Part shown: piece after piece, positions 56,769 to 64,000 of the stretch
How positions within the stretch are numbered: position 1 is the first letter of the stretch
Layout: every line of letters starts with the position of its first letter
Origin: Asterias rubens
Lineage: Eukaryota; Echinodermata; Asteroidea; Forcipulatida; Asteriidae
Length of the DNA stretch: 64,000 bases
NCBI RefSeq assembly: GCF_902459465.1
Contig: NC_047068.1
Span: 13,477,195 to 13,541,194, forward strand
Reading direction: 5' to 3'
Position numbers and translations under genes: made by a program
The notes under the pieces: generated by a model
What the model saw: the letters and a program-made list of their open reading frames with translations, nothing else
What the model was told of the DNA's origin: nothing
Databases searched by the model: none

Positions 56769-57619
56769 TTAAGGGGAAATTAAATTTGTATGTGCCTTTG
56801 GGGAGATAAAAAAAATGGTCGTATCGCACTAAAATTATTTATGGTATTTATTGACAATATTGATAAAAAATTTTTAAAGATTACTCGACTTGTTCTTAAG
56901 TTATTAAATCAATTGATATCAGAGTAAAATAAAGGAATTTAATTGATTTATTACGACAAACTGCTCTGTATTGTTTATTTGTGCTTAAGTCCCTCGGTTT
57001 GACACCTTACATAGCCTACTCCCAGTCGTCAGGCAGTGTACCCATAAAAAAATTCTATATGTGTCTCCACCCCCCCCCACCCCCTTAAATGGTCAAGCGG
57101 TTCTGTGATTTAAAAAAGAGCAAGGTCAAACGAAACCCTAGAATTCCAGCTTTACAAAGAATTCTGGCGTAACACAATGTCAAGGAACAATCACCGAGTC
57201 ATACATGTGCCTTCCCGCAGGGTAAAAGAATTAATTCACTTGGGTAATACATATGGACATGAATCACCAATTATCTCACAGTTTGTTGATCACTTTGCAG
57301 CTTCACCAATGCTGATGGCTGAACTGTACGAAATGCACCACTAATAACAATGCAGTATATTAAACAATCAGTGCATAGTCTTATTATTCGACTTTGTGTG
57401 TATGTACAAAGTGCACATTCTTATCACATTGTTTCGTCCCTCGTGGTCTAGTGCATTGTGTAAGAGGTTAAGTACAGGGGACTACACATCCGGGTAGCAT
57501 CTTGTGGTCGTGGTTTTAAGCAACATGGAGCCTGTGAACTGAAAGACATTTGTTCAGAGACTCGGCGTTGGCCGCCATTTTGTGGCGATTGGGTTGGTTC
57601 ATAATAGTATTAATTGGCA

Positions 57620-57745
57620 ATGGCAATGGTGTATGATGTGTGCATCGTCGGTGCTGGTATGTGGGGCTCCACAGCGGCTCGCTACGTCTCAGGACACAAG
57701 GATTTGACTGTGTGTTTGGTTGGACCCGAGGAGCCCTCATCACAG
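57620..57745 (+). CDS. Sarcosine oxidase-like gene, exon 1
   Basis: Residues 1-42, phase 0 at the donor (CAG/GTAGG). It contains the first beta strand, the glycine loop G11-A-G-M-W-G-S and the second strand. A second in-frame ATG lies at 57626; either could be used, and both keep the dinucleotide-binding fold. Confidence 0.82.
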
Positions 57746-60700
57746 GTAGGATAGACTTACGGACCAGTAGTTATTAGTAATTTTTGCGTTCTGACTCTCT
57801 CCGCGACAAACATAAACGCCTTGGTCACACGTCTACAGGTAGGCCTATACATGCGGGGACTAGTTTCATGGTGGGGTCCCGCACTAAATAAACTGCCAAA
57901 AGCAAACAATGCCAATTGATCGATATTTGAAACAAATCTTGGGTGGATTTCACAAAGAGTTATGGACTATAGTCTTATCTCGAGTTAGGACCAGTTACTC
58001 GTCCTATTTCAGGACTATCCATGCAATTTGTTTATCTTCTAGTCCTAAGTTAGGACTAGTCCTAACTCTTTGTGAAATCGACCGGCTACTACAACCTTAT
58101 TTTTCTTAGCCATATAATGTGTTATAAGCACTGTATACTCAGTACTTAGGGGAGTTATAGTGAACAAAAAACAAAAACAAATGCAAATCATTCTGGTGGG
58201 ATTCAAACCCACGACCTTTGCGTTTAAACTAGAGCAGATGTCTTACCTTATACCACCGAATTAGCCCGGTGGCTAGAGGCAGTTGTTGACAGTACCGCAA
58301 CGATATTTTATATGTTAGTTTTGCATCGGGGTCAAATCCCAATTTTTCGTTCAATGGAACCTGACCCTAATCTCAATTTTTCGGTCAATGGACACTGACC
58401 CGGAATGGGTCAGGTCCCAGGGGACCCAGCCATCCGGGTCAAATTTGACCCGCCGTGCAGTATAATCAATGGTTCAGAACTACGTGGGCAAAAGGAGCGT
58501 CACCTGATTTATCTAAAAAGATAACACTTCAATATCACACAATGGGGAAACATGACAAACAAGAACCATTACACACAAATTTCTGCCACAGCAGGGTGCA
58601 TCATAGTCCCCAATTCTAGTTATTTTCACCTTTTATCAAACAGTCTTCATTTTTTCAGGAGTTTCCCACACGTGAAATCTTCGGTGCTCATTATGACGCG
58701 GGTCGCATCTACACCAAGTTCCATGACGCTGGTCACGTTGGACGTATCAGGAGTGTATTGAGTGAACGAGCAATAACAAGGTTTCCAGAGCTAGAGACAC
58801 AATCCGGTAAACGAATGAAGTCAAAATAATCTGGCTTGAAAAAAAATCATTAGTTTGCTTCTGCTTTTAAAGGCAGTGGACACTATTGGTAATTACTCAA
58901 AATAATTTTTGCCATACAACCTGTCTTGGTGACGAGTTATTGGGAGAGGTTGATGGTATAAAACATTGTGAGAAACGGCTCCCTCTGAAGTGACATAGTT
59001 TTCAAGAGAAGTAATTTTCCACGAGTTTGATTTCGAGACCTCAGGTTTAGAACTTGGGGTCTCGAAATCAACCATCTAAACGCACACACCTTCGTGTGAC
59101 AAGGGTTTTTCTTTCTTTCATTATTATCTCGCAACTTCAACGACCGATTGAGCTCAAATTTTGAGCTAGTCTTTGACAATTACCAATAGTGTCCAGTGTA
59201 TTTAAGACGTGAAACTGATCCCTCGCATTGCACAATGCACGTCCACCATTCCAACCATTTTATGAGTCAACAATAGGGAAAAGGCAGCTGCACGTTACGC
59301 GAGCAAACATGTGAACGTGAACGTCAGAAAATTGTGTCGTTAAAATCTCACGTTTTTTAGCGTTAATGGAGTTACTATTTTTCACGTCAGGTACGTACGT
59401 GCGCACAGACGTCATACATGGGCATGCAAAAAGCCCAAAAATGGTGACGTCACCCAGAAACAACACCATTTGTTCACGAATTTGCTCGCGTAAACGTGCA
59501 GCTAAACCTCTCTATTGTTTGCACGCTATGTGGAAAACCAGATAATTCCGCCTTTCTCAGTGTTATACACATGCAACTGATCAATCAGTGGCACATGTTC
59601 AGAAAACTACGTTTAAAGGTGGAAATTTACCTGGAAGTCTGCTGCAACCTAGCGTTCCAAAGTCTTCGATTCCTTTGTGTACATGTTGACTCCTAAAATG
59701 GCGGACAGAATAGGCGCGTGTAAGTGCGCTGCAAGTTGTGCAAGGGTCACTATTTTAATAGGCCTTGTGCTAACAAGGGTATTTTTGCGGACAATTTCTA
59801 TAAAAAATATTATATTTAATGGTGTTTGTACCAGCTTGTTTAGGTAGAATTATTTTATGTACATGCCTTTTTGGAGAGATAAATTAAGTGCGAATCCGAT
59901 CCTGTTTTTGACCCATGTCTAAGAAGCCAATTTTAACAATTTATACGATGGCTCATGCATGTACATCAGTTATGTTGATAATGCTTTAAACAGTGTTCGC
60001 AGACATGCACACCGCCATTATGTTAAAAATTTGCCTAAAATTTTGACAATCTGTGCTTTATCTTATCATTACAGGAATGCAATTTTACAAGGAAGTTGGT
60101 TTCATCCAATTTGGCGACTGCATAGATGAATTTGACTCGATCCCAGAGGGCGGTGTTCAACATTCAGCCTCAGCCATACAGCAACTCTACCCGTACATTG
60201 ACATCAGTGCAGACAGTCCGAACGGGATACTCGCCCAAACGAACGCAGGATACCTCATAGCACGTGACTACGTCAAGGCGCAGACATTGGTTGCCCGTCG
60301 ACAGGGCTGTGACGTCATCACTGACGTAGTCAACCGAGTAACCAATGGCTTGGCTGGAGATGACCACGTGCTCGTTGAGACCGAGGGTGGGAAGAAACTG
60401 AGAGCGAAGCGCGTACTACTGTGCACGGGTGCCTTCACACATTTTAAAGATCTCCTGCCCGAGGGATGCAAATTAGATGCAATGGTCACGACTGACATTG
60501 CTGTTAGGTTTGAAATTGATGCCGAGTGTGCGGAGAGGCTTCGGGATATGCCTTCTGTGACGTCAGACTTTCAAGAGCCATCACCGAGAGAGTGTTATAT
60601 CCTTCCGCCGATCAAGTACCCAGACGGTAAATTCATCCAACGGAACTGTTTTATTCATTTTTATTTATTTTTATTTTTGTTTTACGCTCGTGACCAACGA

Positions 60701-60833
60701 ATGAAATGATTAATGCACTGAGTGGCCCAATAAATTATATCATGCCTTCGTGTGCCTGGAAGAAGGACTTTAAAAAAAGTGACTGAATGCGGTGTGCTAA
60801 ACATTGTGTTTCAAGAAAACTAAGTGTGAAAGT

Positions 60834-60870
<37 letters not shown>

Positions 60871-62558
60871 GTTACTGTAAGAATGTTAATTCTACATGGA
60901 AATGGGCAAAAATGTCTTTGGATGGCAACAAAATGAAACAGTGGGCCTACTGCCACTTATTTGTTTCCCTTTTGTGTGTGTTTGTCAGGGGCCATTGTGT
61001 TGCTTTATTGTCTTATGTTACTGGAAAAGAGGTACTTTGTGTGCCTGACTGTGAAAAGGGCATTGGGGCATTAAACGCCCATCTTCCAGGGGCACTTTGA
61101 TGTGGTGAATGTGTCAAAACAATACACTACAGTTCTCGTGCAGGTAGTTCTACCACACACAACCCTTCAATCAGTTCAATGCTTTCGAAGGAGTAGACCA
61201 ACTAATATACCTTTATCATGGTGCGGCCATCTTGATTTTCTCAAATTCAAATTGATCTGATCAAACCAAGGCTGGAAGGAGAAATAGTCTGGTTCCTTCT
61301 TATACTTGAACGTAACCATATATTACTGTCATTGGATACAGGGAACATGACCAAGATTGTGGTAGCACGATTAAGGTCTATATATCTGTCCAAAGTTGAG
61401 GGTTGTTCATTCGTGGCATTTTATAAAGTGACCCGAGTTTTCATAATAACAAAGCACGGTTCGTTCTTTGAATGCAGGTAAAATTTACGTGAAAATAGGC
61501 CACGGCGGTTACTTAGAGGAAACGTTGTCTTCATTGGATGAAGTGAAACGATGGTATACCGAGCCAGCTGATATGGAGGTTGTAGACAAACTCAAGACAA
61601 TATTCCACAGTATTATCAAAGGTAAGTAATCACAACCAAATTAAACCTAAGCCCCACCCATGAAACAAATTCGACATTAACATACTGTAAAGGCTTCTGA
61701 ACTGACAGGCACCTCCGAATAAATAATTATTGTCCGTTTGTTCTAGCCTGTAATATTATTTAAATCAGAGTGTTAATGTTAAACTTCCCTTTTCCTTATA
61801 AACTCGGTTGCTGCTTTGGTGACGTTTATTTTTTGAATGCCAGTTAGCTGAAGGCGTTTATGTATTACTTATCTGACTCATTTAAAGATGCTATGTCAGA
61901 TTTTTGGCGGCCCCCAACATTAAAAAATAGATTTTTTTTGAGTGAATGGTATAAATTTCAAAGAGTATCACCCGCTCTAACGGAAAAAAAAGTTTAACTT
62001 TTACTTTTAGTGGTCAGGAACCATGACAACAATTTAAAACGTTTCTTATAAAACACATAAGAATTGGTCAGGTGATATATTGTCGGGATCCCGACAAAAA
62101 ATAGTTTTGAGGACTTTATTTCACTGCTACTAATAATTGGCGGACCTTTTCGAGCAATGGCTCAAATGAAAGCTTGTAACTTTCTCGAACCCCATCAAAA
62201 TACCTATTGAATTTTAAATCAAAATGTTTTGGTCAAATCGGCAAAAAATCTGACATGGCATCTTTAAGTAGAACTAAAAGTATGTTTTATATTTGCCTTT
62301 TCGTAAAAAAAAAAAAAAAAAGGTGTCAAGCCGCTGTCAGAGATATATTACACATGTGCGGACTTGGACACAGCCACTCATCTTCCCTATTGCGGAATGG
62401 TTTCGTCCAGTGTCGGCGTGCTGGTTGGTGGAAACAGCTACGGAGCGATGATGGCCGAAGAAATGGGGAGGATCGGTGCCGATATGATCACTGGGAGGGG
62501 CGAGTGGGATTGCGATGTTCTAAAAGATGACCTGAGAGTTCGTTACATTTCAACATAA
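57620..62558 (+). CDS. FAD-dependent amine oxidase, monomeric sarcosine oxidase/DAO family, whole gene model (5 coding exons)
   Basis: Joining 57620-57745, 58659-58806, 60075-60626, 61478-61621 and 62323-62558 gives 1206 bases, 401 residues, close to the about 390 of monomeric sarcosine oxidases. The N-terminus has the Rossmann GxGxxG (G11-A-G-M-W-G16). By eye, the D-A-G-R-I segment of exon 2 matches the family's flavin-contacting Arg region, V-K281-I-G-H matches the oxygen-activating lysine region, and the last exon carries the conserved C-terminal FAD-binding segment ending in ADMITG. Such enzymes oxidise secondary amines (sarcosine, pipecolate, N-methyl amino acids) to imines and reduce oxygen to hydrogen peroxide; the substrate here is unknown. 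Odd points: Gly replaces the usual acidic residue at the end of the second beta strand, the flavin-linking Cys seems absent, and the C-terminus (YIST) is not an evident peroxisome signal. Introns are 913, 1268, 851 and 701 bases. Confidence 0.85.
57941..58085. mobile_element. Family C palindromic miniature element
   Basis: GGTGGATTTCACAAAGAGTT mirrored by AACTCTTTGTGAAATCGACC. It lies in intron 1 of the sarcosine oxidase-like gene. Confidence 0.82.
58186..58280 (-). mobile_element. tRNA-like SINE head
   Basis: The minus strand has GGTGGTATAAGGTAAGA and, about 40 bases on, CGTGGGTTTGAATCCCACC, spaced like boxes A and B of a tRNA. No clean acceptor stem or anticodon arm was found, so a SINE head is likelier than a functional tRNA. 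It lies in intron 1 of the sarcosine oxidase-like gene. Confidence 0.45.
58320..58455. repeat. GGGTCA/TGACCC-rich repeat, second patch
   Basis: GGGTCAAATCCCAATTTTTC, CTGACCCGGAATGGGTCAGG and GGGTCAAATTTGACCC. Intron 1 of the sarcosine oxidase-like gene. Confidence 0.55.
58659..58806 (+). CDS. Sarcosine oxidase-like gene, exon 2
   Basis: 49 codons plus one base after a TTTTTTCAG acceptor, ending at a GTAAAC donor. It reads E-F-P-T-R-E-I-F-G-A-H then D-A-G-R-I-Y, the counterpart of the flavin-contacting H-G-D-T-R region of bacterial sarcosine oxidases, followed by an Arg-rich helix. Confidence 0.8.
58871..59201 (-). mobile_element. Family A miniature transposon
   Basis: In intron 2 of the sarcosine oxidase-like gene. 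TTAA at 58867-58870 and 59202-59205. The right end lacks the CACAGGTTTG...GAGATACACC block found in other copies. Confidence 0.83.
59270..59518. mobile_element. Miniature transposon with ACAATAG ends in intron 2 of the oxidase gene
   Basis: ACAATAGGGA, then AGCTGCACGTTACGCGAGCA, is mirrored by TGCTCGCGTAAACGTGCAGC and CTATTGT. The inside has TCACGTTTTTT and TGACGTCAC. About 249 bases. Confidence 0.78.
59660..59750 (+). repeat. ATAGGCGCGTGTAAGTGCGC repeat, copy 1
   Basis: TTGACTCCTAAAATGGCGGA, then CAGAATAGGCGCGTGTAAGT and GCGCTGC. Matched at 63000-63075 on the same strand, on the far side of the gene's last exon. Confidence 0.6.
60075..60626 (+). CDS. Sarcosine oxidase-like gene, exon 3
   Basis: The largest exon, 552 bases, residues about 92-275. 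It covers the strand G-F-I-Q-F-G-D, a loop with the Q-Q-L-Y-P-Y-I motif (the family's L..RWP region), the N-A-G-Y-L-I-A-R-D-Y segment, and the strand L-L-C-T-G-A-F of the FAD domain. The acceptor is CATTACAG. The donor within CAGACG/GTAAAT is phase 1 and matches exon 4. The reading frame runs about 80 bases into the intron before a stop. Confidence 0.9.
60838..60870. repeat. GATT microsatellite
   Basis: Eight GATT units in intron 3 of the sarcosine oxidase-like gene. Confidence 0.9.
61478..61621 (+). CDS. Sarcosine oxidase-like gene, exon 4
   Basis: 144 bases from a GAATGCAG acceptor to a GTAAGT donor. It encodes the strand K-I-Y-V-K281-I-G-H, where K281 sits at the place of the active-site lysine that activates oxygen in bacterial monomeric sarcosine oxidase, and then a helical Glu/Lys-rich segment. 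Confidence 0.85.
62323..62558 (+). CDS. Sarcosine oxidase-like gene, exon 5 and stop
   Basis: Encodes residues about 324-401: Y-Y-T-C335-A-D-L-D-T-A-T-H, then V-G-V-L-V-G-G-N-S-Y-G and a helix ending A-D-M-I-T-G, the C-terminal FAD-contact region. The acceptor is unusual: about 18 A residues lie between the pyrimidine tract and the AG at 62321-62322. The stop codon is at 62556-62558. Confidence 0.85.
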
Positions 62559-62999
62559 TGTTAATTCCAAAGTGTTTGGCAGAGACTCGATCCGTTCCTA
62601 GATGGGATATTATGTAGTGCCAAGTTGACGTCACATTGAAGGGCAAAGCCGGTCATCTTTACGGATTGTTTGTTTGTTTGTTTCTTGAGGTGTGTGTTTT
62701 TCGATTATGGTCTTCCCGTCAAGGGAAATCAGCAAACTCCTATAAGGGGATATGGCAACAGCCAATCTCTTTTATACAACTACTACGTATATGATTATTA
62801 TGAACTCAATGAACTAAAAGGGCCATAGACTATGTAAATCGGGCTTTTCTGGCGAAAAAAATGAGCGAGTAAGGAAAATTTGTTTTCAGTCTAAAGACTG
62901 CAGACCTTTTGGGCCTATGACCCTTTTCTCAACACTGAACGCACCTCTGCACAATGCGCGTTTACAATTTCCACCGTTTGGGGGGATTTAATTCCTGTG

Positions 63000-63075
63000 T
63001 CTACATTTCGACTTCCAAAATGACTGACAAGATAGGCGCGTGTAAGTGCGCTGCGCATTGTGATGTGCAAGGGGC
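63000..63075 (+). repeat. ATAGGCGCGTGTAAGTGCGC repeat, copy 2
   Basis: TCGACTTCCAAAATGACTGA, then CAAGATAGGCGCGTGTAAGT and GCGCTGC, the partner of 59660-59750. Confidence 0.6.
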
Positions 63076-63230
63076 GGCGGGGTCTATGTTATTTTCTTAA
63101 AATGTGTGTCTTTTGAGACTTCCATTTGGCTTCATTTTTATTAAAGCGCCCAATTAAGGGCAGTTAATGAGAGTTTTGTTTATCTGTTTTCATTGTGCCT
63201 TGCCCTTCTTGCCTGTCCCTATTTATCGAA

Positions 63231-63236
63231 AATAAA
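63231..63236 (+). promoter_or_regulatory. Candidate polyadenylation signal for the oxidase gene
   Basis: AATAAA about 670 bases after the stop codon; an ATTAAA lies at 63140. Which one is used cannot be told from sequence. Confidence 0.3.
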
Positions 63237-64000
63237 CCATTATGGCCCAGTGAGTTGTCCTAGTTGTGGGGAACAGACTCTCCAGCCACACAAACAATAG
63301 TAAGAACGTATGCCCTTGGTGTCATTTCAGACTAAGAAATTTCTTGTTGATGCAACTGTAAATCAGTGCGGAAAATGACCATTGCTGAAATAGCGTCTTT
63401 AAATTATTTTACGTCCCAGCAAAACAAGCTAAAGTAACCCATATATTAATCAAGACTATAGTTGTCCGATCTAGACATTGTACGGATCGGGGTGTATATG
63501 ACGATTGGTATGCAACCAGATTCACACCGTAAATTGCAGAATAATCCTCATGGAAAGGCACAAAGGAGTTCAACAAAGGGGGAAGGGGGTGGCCAAGGCA
63601 AATACGAAAGCGCTGATTGGAAATATTACCGGTTGGTATGCAAATTATTCAATTGATCATGGCTTCATTATGTGGTACGGTGTAGCCCCCCCCCCCCACC
63701 CTTTTGTGGCTTGTGTTCCTTGAATCTCAGGAATTCTTTAGATGACTGGGGGGGGGGGGTACTTCTGTTCAAGAGGGTAATAGTGCCTAAGATAAGAATA
63801 GGAACATAACGGACTTGGTATACAAATGTTCCTATTGTGGTGAGCGGGATTAGTTTTAGTGAGAGATGCATGATATTTAAGAACTGCAGTATGGAAGCAA
63901 AGAGGCTATCAATATACATGAACTTTACTGGAGAGCATTGTGCTGACTTACATTGCTGTAAAATGGCAATATTATTAATACTGCGTACACCGACATGGTC

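Larger units (their letters stand above)
54806..57619. other. Intergenic DNA and upstream region of the oxidase gene
   Basis: Holds the foldback at 56063-56423, the variant family A copy and a C-run at 57068-57083. No promoter element could be assigned. Confidence 0.4.
62559..64000. other. 3' flank of the oxidase gene
   Basis: 3' UTR and downstream DNA with the repeat at 63000-63075, a C-run at 63687 and a G-run at 63748. No further gene was seen. Confidence 0.45.

Noticed and set aside
58186..58280. Possible tRNA gene
   Set aside because: Boxes A and B are recognisable but the acceptor and anticodon stems do not pair; kept as a SINE head.

Overview
This window is intron-rich nuclear DNA from an animal, AT-rich and dense in short transposons. 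The two genes have canonical GT-AG introns with matching phases. The repeats (palindromic miniature transposons, a Penelope-like retroelement, tRNA-derived SINEs, CR1/L2-like LINE pieces) fit a marine invertebrate deuterostome. From recall of similar repeats I would guess an echinoderm, possibly a sea star; nothing here proves that.

Gene 1 (+ strand, coding exons 16005-16392, 44774-44833, 50554-50691, 51645-51913) encodes a 284-residue four-transmembrane protein of the claudin/PMP22/calcium-channel-gamma superfamily. It has the W...GLW..C...C signature, an unusually long Ser/Thr- and Asn-glycan-rich first extracellular loop, and a possible PDZ-binding C-terminus. Its first intron is 28.4 kb and holds most of the repeats, including a 5'-truncated Penelope-like element whose reverse transcriptase and GIY-YIG endonuclease still read open for 593 codons, flanked by a 13-bp target-site duplication.

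Gene 2 (+ strand, five coding exons 57620-57745, 58659-58806, 60075-60626, 61478-61621, 62323-62558) encodes a 401-residue FAD-dependent amine oxidase of the monomeric sarcosine oxidase/DAO family. The two genes lie in tandem about 5.7 kb apart and show no functional link.

Layout: 1-16 kb is upstream DNA with LINE, SINE and miniature-transposon copies. 16-52 kb is gene 1. 52-57.6 kb is intergenic with more miniature elements. 57.6-62.6 kb is gene 2, whose introns 1 and 2 carry miniature elements. 62.6-64 kb is 3' flank. At least 20 copies of one family of about 380 bp (called family A here) are scattered throughout, nearly all flanked by TTAA; three other palindromic families share that flank. 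The most unusual non-genic structure is an alternating array of two different palindromes at 43.88-44.34 kb, just upstream of exon 2 of gene 1. No tRNA, rRNA or CRISPR locus was found.
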